From assembly GCA_031263265.1 (NCBI GenBank), contig JAISGE010000185.1, forward strand, positions 1 to 26,015: a stretch of 26,015 nucleotides of DNA, written 5' to 3'. Origin of the DNA: Treponema sp. Lineage in GTDB: Bacteria; Spirochaetota; Spirochaetia; Treponematales; Breznakiellaceae. Shown here piece after piece: positions 7,604 through 15,944 of the stretch. How positions within the stretch are numbered: position 1 is the first letter of the stretch; each line of letters starts with the position of its first letter. The position numbers were made by a program, and so were the translations under genes. The notes beneath the pieces are model-generated. The model was not told where the DNA came from. It made no database searches and saw only the letters and a list, made by a program, of their open reading frames with translations.

Positions 7604-9199
7604 ATGAAACGGTCTTCTATGCTGTTCACAGTCCTGTCGGCTGTGGTCGTGGTAGTTGGGGGAAATATCGGCTCTTTTTTGGGTCTCCCTGTTCCGGTCT
7701 GTTCCGTAGTCTTTTTTGTGGTTTTCAGCGTTATATGGCATATAATTTTTGATAAAAAATCAGAGTCATATTATGTAGAAAGTATCAAACAATCAACAGA
7801 AAAAGAAGACGCCTGGAAAAGCGTGGTACAGTTTTTAAACGGCATCAAAAAGAACTCAAACGAAATAAACGGACGCGTTTCAAAAGCCCTTGACGCTGCG
7901 ATCAACGCCGGCAGTCAAATAGGTGAAAATATCAGTTCTATAGGAAAGAAAAACCAATCACTTTATGAAAGAATCAGCGAAGCGTCTTTGGCGTCTGAAC
8001 AGATTACGGCTACCATTATACAAACCGGCGTGAAACTTGAAAAAAATGAACAATCAATAGTCCAAACAGGAACAGCTATAGAAGAAATAAACGCCAATGT
8101 TCATAGTGTGGAAAATATTACCAGGCGGAAAACAGAAGCCCTTGAGAAATTGCAAGCAACGCTGGAAACAGGATCGCAGCGGATTAGTCTTTTGGGACAC
8201 GCAATATCGGAAGTAACTACCCTGGTAAACAATATTTCCGGTGTGGTTCAGGTAATCAATGGCATAGCGGCGCAGACGAATCTTCTGTCAATGAACGCCG
8301 CGATAGAAGCTGCTCACGCAGGGGAAGCCGGGAAAGGATTCGCGGTAGTCGCCGCCGAAGTACGCAAACTTGCGGAAAGCGCATCCGTAAACTCAAAATC
8401 AATTACCGAATCAATAAAAAATATTGTAACTAAAATTGACGAAGCTAAAGAAGCAAGCCGCATCGCCGAGGAAACCTTTAACAATATACAAAACGAAACC
8501 AATAATTTTGTAAGCGCATTTAGTGAAATAGCACACTCCGCCGAGGAATTATCAATAGGCATGGATCAAATATTAAAAGCCTTCAATGAAGTACGGGAAT
8601 TTTCAGTGGAAATCGCAGGGGGAAGCAAGAAAATGGCCGTCGGTTCTCAAAACATTGAAGAATCGTTACGAAAGATTACCGATTACGCCGGTGGAATAGT
8701 AAAGGATATAGGGAAAGTACACAAAAACGCGATGGATATAACCGGTGCGCAAAGCGACATAAGTCAATTCGCCGTAGATAACGATAAAAACATGACGGCT
8801 TTATATAAAGAACTTGAAAAAAGCGGTTTCCTTGAAAAAGAAGGGACTATTTTTAATTATGAGTTAATAGTATTGATGCACCGCAACTGGCTGGCGCAAT
8901 TACGGGCGTTTCTTGACGATCGTAAAGAAAATCTTGTTGTTACCAACAAGGATTATATAACATGCGATCTTGGAAAATGGATATACGGGGAAGGGAAAGA
9001 ATTTGAAAATAATAACCATTACCAGACGCTTGAAAAACAGCATCAAGAGTTTCATAGGCTTGCGTTGGAAATATATAAAGCGAAGCAAAGCGGCGATACA
9101 GTAAAGATGGAAGCATTATATAAATCTATAATGGATGAATATCAGAAGGTTGTATCATTATTAGGAAATTTAAATAATAAAGTAAATCATGTAATGTAG
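7604..9199 (+). CDS. Methyl-accepting chemotaxis protein with C-terminal CZB domain
   Basis: The N-terminus has two hydrophobic segments within the first 50 residues, separated by only about ten residues, so there is essentially no periplasmic sensor domain and no clear HAMP domain. A long helical signalling region follows. Its hairpin tip contains QTNLLSMNAAIEAAHAGEAG, the conserved CheA/CheW contact. The C-terminal 115 residues match the chemoreceptor zinc-binding (CZB) domain: His426, Cys454 in CDLGKW, His480 and His484, with the usual spacing. CZB domains bind zinc and are linked to zinc or hypochlorite sensing. An ATG exists at 7592, but GGAG at 7594-7597 is spaced correctly for the ATG at 7604. 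The gene appears monocistronic. Confidence 0.93.
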   Translation: MKRSSMLFTVLSAVVVVVGGNIGSFLGLPVPVCSVVFFVVFSVIWHIIFDKKSESYYVESIKQSTEKEDAWKSVVQFLNGIKKNSNEINGRVSKALDAAINAGSQIGENISSIGKKNQSLYERISEASLASEQITATIIQTGVKLEKNEQSIVQTGTAIEEINANVHSVENITRRKTEALEKLQATLETGSQRISLLGHAISEVTTLVNNISGVVQVINGIAAQTNLLSMNAAIEAAHAGEAGKGFAVVAAEVRKLAESASVNSKSITESIKNIVTKIDEAKEASRIAEETFNNIQNETNNFVSAFSEIAHSAEELSIGMDQILKAFNEVREFSVEIAGGSKKMAVGSQNIEESLRKITDYAGGIVKDIGKVHKNAMDITGAQSDISQFAVDNDKNMTALYKELEKSGFLEKEGTIFNYELIVLMHRNWLAQLRAFLDDRKENLVVTNKDYITCDLGKWIYGEGKEFENNNHYQTLEKQHQEFHRLALEIYKAKQSGDTVKMEALYKSIMDEYQKVVSLLGNLNNKVNHVM

Positions 9200-9230
9200 C
9201 CTAACGAGGCTGGCGAATTAATTATTTTTT
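9198..9230 (+). terminator. Weak possible terminator after the chemoreceptor gene
   Basis: A 5-bp stem (AGCCT/AGGCT, loop AACG) begins within the stop codon, and a six-base T-run follows 13 bases later. The stem is short and the T-run is distant, so this is only a candidate. Confidence 0.2.
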
Positions 9231-9713
9231 CTGCTCGTCAATCACCTGCAAGTTATAGAGTGTCCCTTATCCTCCCATTTCAGCCGCTACTCCCGGTATA
9301 CATTTCCCTATAGTAATGTGAGTTCGATGAAAAGTTAAACAAGAAAAGGCAGGATCCTTTCATCGTGGAAGCCCCGCATGGACGGCTTATGAGGCTGATA
9401 ACCCCGCCAGTAGGTTGACTAGGAAATTGACCGGGCTGCAGTGCCGACGGTGTTCCACCTGGCAGCTGTTCTTTAGAAAGTCATTCACTGACTCTATTAC
9501 CGCTCATTTCCTCAGTAAGATCTTATGGCACACGTTAAGGGGGGTTGAGTCCATAAAACTGACCCCATATCAGATTTGGGCAGGGCTTTCTTTATCCTGT
9601 CAAACTAGGGTACAGGACCCTTGTATCCACCGTATCTCCATGCCGGATGTCCTTTGATGAGCCACCCCACGTCGTCTCTCCCCGCATAATCCCGATCCTC
9701 TAAAGGAAACAAT
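9231..9713. other. Intergenic stretch of about 480 bases without a recognisable gene
   Basis: One plus-strand frame stays open from about 9328 to 9657 (roughly 109 codons), but its only start is an internal TTG at 9415 with no ribosome binding site. The translation has no motif I recognise and contains many rare-looking residues. A small inverted repeat, AGGGT/ACCCT with a five-base loop, lies near 9607-9621. There is no tRNA-like fold and no transposase motif. It may be decayed coding sequence. Confidence 0.4.
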
Positions 9714-9740
9714 TAAAAGTAACCGTATCGTAACCGATAA
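9714..9740 (+). promoter_or_regulatory. Sigma-28 (FliA)-type promoter next to the degenerate GGDEF gene
   Basis: TAAA (9714-9717), a 15-bp spacer and ACCGATAA (9733-9740) match the flagellar sigma-28 consensus TAAA-N15-GCCGATAA at 4 of 4 and 7 of 8 positions with exact spacing. The expected transcription start is about 9746-9748, which coincides with the annotated ATG at 9747. The mRNA would therefore be leaderless, or translation begins further downstream. Confidence 0.65.
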
Positions 9741-9746
9741 TAGGGT

Positions 9747-11000
9747 ATGCGGAAAAATCATGCTCATGCTGGTAATGAACCCAAGTCTAAATCCGTGGTT
9801 AAAACAATTATAAATCCCTCTATCGTTGCTTGGTTATGTATAGGTATCTATATCGCAGCGATTGGATTTTCGGGATTCCGCCTCTATATCGATGTTAAGG
9901 AGCGGCGGAATGTAGCGGAACAAGAATTTTTCAATCTTGTGAATATCTCCACCTCTGAAGGCGCCCAAGGGTTTATGACCGAAGTATTTAAGGAGAAGAT
10001 ACTGGATGCTTTGGGAACATCAAAAACTCTACAAGGGGCGATTCTCTCCGCAGAACCTGCCGGGAACTACACCTTCGAACGTTTTAAGGGAGAGACGGTG
10101 AACTGGAGCGGTGATGTCCCCCATTTCAAAGCCCAATTCGGCATCTCAAAAAAGCCTTTTATTGAAAGTGTGCAGATTGCCAATATGCGGAATGTATATA
10201 TCAGTGCGGTCTACAACATGATTGATTATAACCGGATCCTCACTATTTTAAAATATACCCTTTTTGTGATTACCGCTACCTTTGGCATAGCCTGTCTGAC
10301 CTTGATACTGCAATTCTTCCCAGCCCAGACTGCCTACCCTCCGATGGTGAAATCTTCCTCCAAGACTAAGCCGAGCGCCCCTTATGTACCCCAAGAGCCT
10401 GAAGAATCCCCGGTAAAGGATAAGCCGAGCGCTCCTGAAGACCCCTTCTTCAGCTCAGGGCCTACGGCTCCCCCCCCCTCCGCAGAGGAAGTCCAAGGCC
10501 TTTTGGGTAAACATCTCGGTGAAGAATCCGCTACCCGGGATAGACTTGCCTCAGAGCTGCATCGCTGCGCTTTTTTTGAACAGGATATGGTATTCATGAT
10601 CATGGCCTTGGAATCTACACAGCCTGATACCGTATATCCTTTGATTACCGATGAGGCGGTACGGTTTTTCATCCTCCCAGACCTCATTTTTGAGAAAAAC
10701 CCCTGGGGTATTGCCCTTATCCTGCCGGATGTTAATCTGGATCAGGGACTTGCCAAATCAGGCGAATTCCACCAGCAGGTTTTAGACAAACACCCAGAAT
10801 TCTCTCAGGATCACGGAAACCTGTATATCGGTATGAGCTCCCGGGCTGGAAGATTCATCACCGCAGAACGACTCATGCTTGAAGCAAGCCAAGCCTTGGA
10901 AAAAGCCCGGGAAGATGCTTCTGCTCCTATTGTCGCCTTTAAAAGCGATCCTGAGAAATACCGGGCTTTTATGGCTTCTCAAAATACGAAGCAGCCCTGA
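9747..11000 (+). CDS. Membrane protein with degenerate GGDEF-like C-terminal domain
   Basis: This 417-residue protein has a membrane segment at about residues 25-48, an extracytoplasmic domain at 49-165, a second membrane segment at 166-190, and a proline-rich linker (195-245) containing KPSAP twice. The cytoplasmic domain (about 262-410) has the frame of a GGDEF diguanylate cyclase: a late YIGMSSRAGRFITAERLMLEA segment followed by ALEKA. Where GGDEF should stand the sequence reads NPWGIAL, so catalysis is very unlikely and a binding or scaffolding role is inferred. No ribosome binding site precedes the ATG; a GTG at 9795 is the next in-frame option and keeps the first membrane segment. The 3' end overlaps the convergent DUF4340 gene by 32 bases. 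Confidence 0.7.
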   Translation: MRKNHAHAGNEPKSKSVVKTIINPSIVAWLCIGIYIAAIGFSGFRLYIDVKERRNVAEQEFFNLVNISTSEGAQGFMTEVFKEKILDALGTSKTLQGAILSAEPAGNYTFERFKGETVNWSGDVPHFKAQFGISKKPFIESVQIANMRNVYISAVYNMIDYNRILTILKYTLFVITATFGIACLTLILQFFPAQTAYPPMVKSSSKTKPSAPYVPQEPEESPVKDKPSAPEDPFFSSGPTAPPPSAEEVQGLLGKHLGEESATRDRLASELHRCAFFEQDMVFMIMALESTQPDTVYPLITDEAVRFFILPDLIFEKNPWGIALILPDVNLDQGLAKSGEFHQQVLDKHPEFSQDHGNLYIGMSSRAGRFITAERLMLEASQALEKAREDASAPIVAFKSDPEKYRAFMASQNTKQP

Positions 11001-11961
11001 ATATCCGGTTTACCGTCCATTCTGCCAAGGCATATACCCAAGGAGTACCAGAAACCACCGCACTCCGCTGGTTTGCTTCTAAGCCCGGGCCTATCCTGAT
11101 ACTACGGCTCAGACCGTCTCCCCAATCCAGGACGATCCTGCCTTGGGTAAACCCATCGTCGGTACTTGCTTCAGAAGCAGGGATAAAATCTTCCCCTTCG
11201 GCTTCCAAGATCGACCGTATATACGATTCTACCCGTTGATTGTCCAGTTCGTTCACCGAGGCGCCCTCAATAATCCAGCCCCCGCCAGATCTGCTCAGGC
11301 TAAAGGACGGTTCCGGCATACTCGGTCCCTCTTGCTCTTCTGCAGTTGCCTCAAGGGTAAGGGGCTCCACGGTAACGCGCTGAACCGATTCGACCGCATT
11401 TTCTTGGTCCGGGAAAAGGCGAAGATTGTACCAGGATGTCCGAGAACCGGAGATGTACCCGGAAAAGCTATCATTCCCAGAACGAACCTCTGGACGATCC
11501 TGGGTTCTGAGGTATACCTCCCGCCCAGTAGGATCCCGATGCCCTACCAAGAGATCAAGCAAGGGATAGCCTACAGCCCCTCCCTGGATCAGGATCCGGG
11601 ATGCCGTGTCTTCGGTAAGCCCCAGCCGTTCATGGGAAGCGGTTTCGGTTCCCCGAACCGGGTAACTTCCCTTGGTGGAAAGGAGCCGCAGGAAATCATC
11701 AATCCGCTCAAGTTTTGCCGGATACTCCCCATCATCCCGGGAAACAACCCAAGCCGTATCTTTCCGTACCAGGCTAAGAGCATCTCCTAAGCCGGATAGT
11801 TCTATGCGCTCAACTTCGTCCAGCATCTTAGGGTCGAGCCATTGGAACGCGGCATTCCGGGAATTCACCCGTTCAGGCTCAAAAATCAAGGTTCCTCCAT
11901 AGAGGAGCGCCAAGACCCCTACAAGACCTGACAGGAAAAGCACTTTCTTTTTATACACCAT
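10969..11961 (-). CDS. DUF4340 domain protein, Gld-type ABC operon
   Basis: This 330-residue protein has one N-terminal membrane anchor (residues about 6-27) and a long extracytoplasmic region with the DUF4340 pattern: a segment on the effect of a residue pair, DTAWVVSRDDGEYPA, followed by RIDDFLRLLSTKGSYPV. DUF4340 proteins commonly follow GldG-like proteins. It is the last gene of a four-gene minus-strand operon and overlaps the GldG-like gene by 11 bases, with GGAG eight bases before its ATG. A role as an extracytoplasmic accessory of the ABC system is inferred from position. Its final 32 bases overlap the opposite-strand GGDEF-like gene. Confidence 0.82.
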   Translation of the reverse strand: MVYKKKVLFLSGLVGVLALLYGGTLIFEPERVNSRNAAFQWLDPKMLDEVERIELSGLGDALSLVRKDTAWVVSRDDGEYPAKLERIDDFLRLLSTKGSYPVRGTETASHERLGLTEDTASRILIQGGAVGYPLLDLLVGHRDPTGREVYLRTQDRPEVRSGNDSFSGYISGSRTSWYNLRLFPDQENAVESVQRVTVEPLTLEATAEEQEGPSMPEPSFSLSRSGGGWIIEGASVNELDNQRVESYIRSILEAEGEDFIPASEASTDDGFTQGRIVLDWGDGLSRSIRIGPGLEANQRSAVVSGTPWVYALAEWTVNRIFRAASYFEKP

Positions 11962-13552
11962 TATGTAAGCTCCTTATCCGGGAACGCCGTCTCCAGGCAA
12001 AGCAGACTCCCACCACCACAACCCCCAGGGGGATGCATACCACATTGATAATCCGGGCAAACACCATAGCCATGACCCGTTTTTCTTCATTAAGGATCTT
12101 ATCCAGGCGTCCTCCCTGGTTCTCTCGGTTCCGAATACCGATGATATCATCATCATTACCCAGCCAGGATGCAGCTTGGACAAGAAAATCAAAGTTCCGC
12201 GGTTCCCCTCGGGTAAAGTTCGAGGCTATATCCGTATCCCCAATAACGATGATCCGGGATTCCTGGGATGCTGCAGGCAGCTCCGGTAATTCCTCAGCAG
12301 CCCCCTCCCTGACCGGTTTGGGCAGATTGGCAAAATAGCTGGGAAACCTGCCGGAAAGCGCAGCTCCCAATACCTTTACCCCCTTGGTATCCAGGGCTTC
12401 GCGTTCAAAAAGCGCAGCCCCCATAACCGGATCCACCGTAAAGTCCTTGGTCTGTAGCCACGCTTCCGGTGAACTGGTAAAGAGCGGCTCGCCGCTCACC
12501 TGGTCCGGAGGATTCAGTTCAAGGGGACTCGACCAGAATAGATCTACCCCGCTGAATTGCGCGGTGAGCGGATGCTGTTTGTTACCGTTTTCTTCCAGTA
12601 TCCCTATCCAATGGGGGTACCGAACCAGGTGTATTTGAATGGCGCCGCTTGGGTTCTGAGTCTGATATTGCAGGGGCAGCGCAGACCGATCCAAGACCAG
12701 TTCTGGTTTTACCGTGGCGCCGTACCATGAAACCATAGCCAGCAAGCCCTTATCCATCAGCAGCCGGGCATTGAGGTTGCCCTGCGTATCGATAAACACG
12801 CTTTCCAGGGCAAACAGCACTTTGCCTCCTCCTTGAATATACCGGTCTATACGGTAAAGCGCCCATTCATCCAAATCCTCGGTTCCCCCCAGGACAAACA
12901 GCACCGGCAAGGCATCAGGGATTTCATCCCCTCCATTGATGAGCCGTACCCTGAAACCTGATTGGGCCAGGCTTTGATTGAGGTATTGATAATCACTCGT
13001 CCACTGCCGGTATGTATCCGCCACGATAACCCCTAGCTCCCGATCGAGGCCCCGCACCAGGGACCGAATCCGGGAAGTCAAATCGTATTCCAAGGTTTCT
13101 AGGGAAAACACCACAGGTAATACCTCAACTTGGTCCAGGTACTCAATGGCGATACCGGTATAGACCGTGGCAACACTAGCCTGGTCTCGCTCCACGGTCT
13201 GAATTTGCTGGGCTTGGATACCGAGCCGCTCCACCGCCTGATCCAGCCCTGCCTTGGCAGGATCCCGCCGGATGAATCGGATCTTCCCCCGGGAATAGGC
13301 CGCGTATTCCCGCAACAGGTCTTCAATCTCCCCAGGTAAGGGATGCATGGCTGCTAGTTTATCCGAAAGATAATAGGTGATCCGTACCTGGTCAGGGATT
13401 TCCGTATACAGTTTCCGGGAAACCTCAGAAATGGTATAGGCGTGATTCTTTGTCAAGTCGATCCTGAACCACAGGCGGCGGCTTACTAAAAGCCCCAGAA
13501 TCAGGGCAAGCACACTTAAACCGGTGATGATCCGTACTTCTTGTTGCGTCAT
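11951..13552 (-). CDS. GldG-like auxiliary protein of an ABC transporter
   Basis: The 533-residue protein has an N-terminal membrane helix (about residues 7-25) followed by FRIDLTKNHAYTISEVSRKL, the hallmark opening of GldG/ABC_transp_aux proteins. A large extracytoplasmic domain follows, with a second membrane helix near the C-terminus (about 495-520) and a basic tail. The central region includes LFVLGGTEDLDEWALYRIDR and a GGGKVLFALES strand typical of the family. In Bacteroidetes, GldA, GldF and GldG are required for gliding; in other bacteria the related sets have no settled function. GGAGG six bases before the ATG lies over the end of the permease gene, only three bases upstream. Confidence 0.88.
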   Translation of the reverse strand: MTQQEVRIITGLSVLALILGLLVSRRLWFRIDLTKNHAYTISEVSRKLYTEIPDQVRITYYLSDKLAAMHPLPGEIEDLLREYAAYSRGKIRFIRRDPAKAGLDQAVERLGIQAQQIQTVERDQASVATVYTGIAIEYLDQVEVLPVVFSLETLEYDLTSRIRSLVRGLDRELGVIVADTYRQWTSDYQYLNQSLAQSGFRVRLINGGDEIPDALPVLFVLGGTEDLDEWALYRIDRYIQGGGKVLFALESVFIDTQGNLNARLLMDKGLLAMVSWYGATVKPELVLDRSALPLQYQTQNPSGAIQIHLVRYPHWIGILEENGNKQHPLTAQFSGVDLFWSSPLELNPPDQVSGEPLFTSSPEAWLQTKDFTVDPVMGAALFEREALDTKGVKVLGAALSGRFPSYFANLPKPVREGAAEELPELPAASQESRIIVIGDTDIASNFTRGEPRNFDFLVQAASWLGNDDDIIGIRNRENQGGRLDKILNEEKRVMAMVFARIINVVCIPLGVVVVGVCFAWRRRSRIRSLHNGV

Positions 13553-13555
13553 CCC

Positions 13556-14308
13556 TTACCTCCATTTCCTGAATATGAGGACCCGGGTGTTCAAAAACAA
13601 GAACAACACCGTAGTCAATACGAAGAACGCGAGATCCCGGGTATCAATAATACCCTTGGAAAAGGTTTCAAAATGAAAGGACAGGGAAAAGAAGTTGATC
13701 CCCTCGCTTACAAGAGGCGGGAGGTTCAGGGTCAGGGTAGTCTGATTGATAAACATCATGATCAGGAGTACCACGGCGCTTCCCAAAAAGGCCCCTGCCT
13801 GGTTTCTGAATAAGCACGAGAGCAAAAGCCCAAGACTCGTGGCGCTGGCCCCCAAAAGGAGCGCCCCGGCATATTCACCCAGAATCACCCCCCCGTCAAA
13901 GTCTCCCAGCGGCAGGAGGCTCAAGGGTACGGGGATGGTCAAGGCGATGATAAGCCCCAGCACGGTGAAGGAAGCGATGAACTTTCCCAGCACCAGATCC
14001 CATTCAGAGAAGGGCATGGTGAGCAGCAGTTCAATGCTTCCGAGCTTCCGTTCTTCTGCCCAGCCTTTCATGGTGATAGCCGGGATCACCAGGACAAAGC
14101 CCAAGGGAAAGGCCGCGAAAAAAGGCCGCAAGGTCGCGGTATTTAAAGTAAAGAAGCGCTGCACGTAAAAGAGCCATATCGAAACAAAGAGGAGAAAAAA
14201 CACCGTGATGCCGTAAAAGAAAGGGGCAATACTATACGAATAGAGTTCCTTCCGTACTAAGGCCAAGGCTTTTCCCGGGGTTTTGTGTGCTACACCGCGG
14301 TTTATCAT
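13556..14308 (-). CDS. ABC-2 type permease, GldF-like
   Basis: The 250-residue protein has about six hydrophobic segments and begins with a short cytoplasmic N-terminus (ALVRKELYSYSIAPFFYGI), as in ABC-2 permeases of the GldF/NosY type. The segment ERKLGSIELLLTMPFSEWDLVLGKF between helices 2 and 3 is the characteristic cytoplasmic coupling loop. It would form the membrane channel with the upstream-encoded ATPase. The ATG overlaps the ATPase stop as ATGA and has GGAGGG six bases upstream. No unusual features are seen. Confidence 0.9.
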   Translation of the reverse strand: MINRGVAHKTPGKALALVRKELYSYSIAPFFYGITVFFLLFVSIWLFYVQRFFTLNTATLRPFFAAFPLGFVLVIPAITMKGWAEERKLGSIELLLTMPFSEWDLVLGKFIASFTVLGLIIALTIPVPLSLLPLGDFDGGVILGEYAGALLLGASATSLGLLLSCLFRNQAGAFLGSAVVLLIMMFINQTTLTLNLPPLVSEGINFFSLSFHFETFSKGIIDTRDLAFFVLTTVLFLFLNTRVLIFRKWR

Positions 14309-15264
14309 GCAGCGCCCTCCTCACCGGTGAGTTTTACGAAGATGTCTTCTAGGCTGAGTTTCTTCTGGTGCATCTGTAAGATTTTAAGACCCTCGGCCAC
14401 AGCCCAGTCAAAAATCCGCTCCCCGTCTATACTTTCGGTACTATCCCTTCCCAGGGTAAAGCGCAGGTGGACCGTACCAGGGGCTTCCCCTTCCTGGACG
14501 CTCACCGCGGCGCCGGTACCGGTGAGCTGCCGGGCTTTCTCGGTGATCCCCGGCAGATCCGCGCCTTTGAGGGTCAATTCCCAGGTGTCGGTTCCTTTGA
14601 GGGTTCCGGCGATTTCCTCTGGCCTGCCCTGCGCGGCAATACGGCCTTCGTTGAGGATGAGCACCTGAGAACAAACCGCCTCAACCTCCTGCAAGATATG
14701 GGTGGAAAGGATCACGGTCTTTCGTTTTCCCAGTTCTTTGATGAGATTCCGGATTTCGATGATCTGATTCGGATCTAATCCTGAAGTGGGTTCATCCAGG
14801 ATAAGGATGGGAGGATCATGGATAATAGCCTGGGCCAAGCCCACCCGCTGTTTATACCCTTTAGACAGGGTTTCGATGGTTTTTCCTGCTACCTGTTCCA
14901 AGCCGCAAGCCGTAAGGCTGCTCTGTATGGCTTCTTGCCGGGCATCTGGCCGAATCATCCGGGCATCAGCTATAAAAGAAAGGTATTCATCTACCGTGAG
15001 ATCTCCGTAGAGGGGAACGCTTTCCGGCAGGTAGCCGATACGCTTTTTTACTTCCACCGGATCCTCCTGAACAGAAATGCCGGCTACTAAGGCGCTTCCT
15101 GCAGAAGGGAAATGGTATCCCGTAAGGATCTTCATGATGGTGGTCTTCCCGGCTCCGTTAGGGCCGAGGAAGCCGAGGACTTGCTCGGTGCCTACGGTAA
15201 ACGATACACCCCGTACTGCCTCAACCGGGCCGTACCGTTTGGTGAGTCCCTGAACTTCTATCAT
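14305..15264 (-). CDS. ABC transporter ATPase, GldA-like
   Basis: This 319-residue ATPase has Walker A GPNGAGKTT at residues 34-42, an ABC signature LSKGYKQ at 133-139, Walker B ILILDEP at 153-159 and the H-loop histidine at 189 (STHIL). The LSKGYKQR form of the signature is typical of ABC-2 exporter ATPases such as GldA, CcmA and NatA. An upstream TTG at 15300 would add 12 residues, but AAGGAG (15275-15280 on the minus strand) and the conserved MIEVQGLTKRYG opening favour the ATG at 15264. It is the first gene of the four-gene operon. Confidence 0.93.
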   Translation of the reverse strand: MIEVQGLTKRYGPVEAVRGVSFTVGTEQVLGFLGPNGAGKTTIMKILTGYHFPSAGSALVAGISVQEDPVEVKKRIGYLPESVPLYGDLTVDEYLSFIADARMIRPDARQEAIQSSLTACGLEQVAGKTIETLSKGYKQRVGLAQAIIHDPPILILDEPTSGLDPNQIIEIRNLIKELGKRKTVILSTHILQEVEAVCSQVLILNEGRIAAQGRPEEIAGTLKGTDTWELTLKGADLPGITEKARQLTGTGAAVSVQEGEAPGTVHLRFTLGRDSTESIDGERIFDWAVAEGLKILQMHQKKLSLEDIFVKLTGEEGAA

Positions 15265-15290
15265 GGGGCATTTACTCCTTAAAAGGGCAT

Positions 15291-15314
15291 AATAACCCAA
15301 GGCTCAGGGTTATT
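15291..15314. repeat. Perfect 8-bp inverted repeat upstream of the Gld operon
   Basis: AATAACCC (15291-15298) and GGGTTATT (15307-15314) flank an eight-base loop in the gap between the septum-initiator gene and the GldA-like gene. It ends about ten bases before the AAGGAG of the ATPase gene. It could terminate or attenuate read-through, or act as an operator. There is only a four-base T-run nearby, so termination is weakly supported. Confidence 0.45.
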
Positions 15315-15352
15315 TCAAGCAGCAGAGCATACGGTTACGTCCTGAAATCAGC

Positions 15353-15877
15353 TCAGCAATCACTTCCCCGCGGGGATGTCTGTCTGTTTGTTTCCCAAGG
15401 TCCTTCAGGGTGGATGTTGCTGGTTTTCCGATTCCTGCGGCGGTTTTGCCGAGTCTCTAAGAAATCAGGGAGCCACATACAGAGAAAAAGCCCTGCTCCA
15501 AGAGAAAAGGCTACGATCTTGATCGTGGCGTCGGAAATATACTGGGGTTCAAGTGCGGTGAGTAGTTGACCTGCTTCACTCTGGGGTTTCCTGACTCCCT
15601 CAAGACCCACAATCCGGATGAACCGCTCGTTGTTCCTGCTATACCCCAGATCCCGGGCATACATAGCGATGGTTTCTTTATCATACATGAGGGCATCTTT
15701 GGTAATTTCTAGTTCTTTATTAATTCGTTTTAAAGATTCCATGTTTTCCGAGAGTTTATCATGTTCCTGGTGGAGTTGATTATATGCAGATAAGCCTACC
15801 GGTCCCCGTATTATTGAGAATAACGTATAAACAAGAATCCCAACCCAGATGGGAATGAGATATTTTACGGACCCCAT
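15353..15877 (-). CDS. Septum formation initiator (FtsB/DivIC-like) protein
   Basis: The 174-residue protein has a membrane helix at about residues 5-25, a coiled coil at about 32-65 (QEHDKLSENMESLKRINKEL), and the segment ARDLGYSRNNERFIRI, which matches the conserved region after the coil in FtsB/DivIC proteins. Unlike canonical FtsB (about 100 residues), it has a second hydrophobic segment near 118-140 and a basic, hydrophilic C-terminal tail. A role in the divisome is inferred from the family. No good ribosome binding site precedes the ATG, and an in-frame TAG two codons upstream fixes the maximum length. It is codirectional with the Gld operon, 88 bases upstream of its ATPase. Confidence 0.8.
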   Translation of the reverse strand: MGSVKYLIPIWVGILVYTLFSIIRGPVGLSAYNQLHQEHDKLSENMESLKRINKELEITKDALMYDKETIAMYARDLGYSRNNERFIRIVGLEGVRKPQSEAGQLLTALEPQYISDATIKIVAFSLGAGLFLCMWLPDFLETRQNRRRNRKTSNIHPEGPWETNRQTSPRGSDC

Positions 15878-15944
15878 TATCTATAATTACGGATTTTCTC
15901 TCGGTATTCTTTAGGAATCTCCCCGGCCCCCGCGTCCCGGTATC

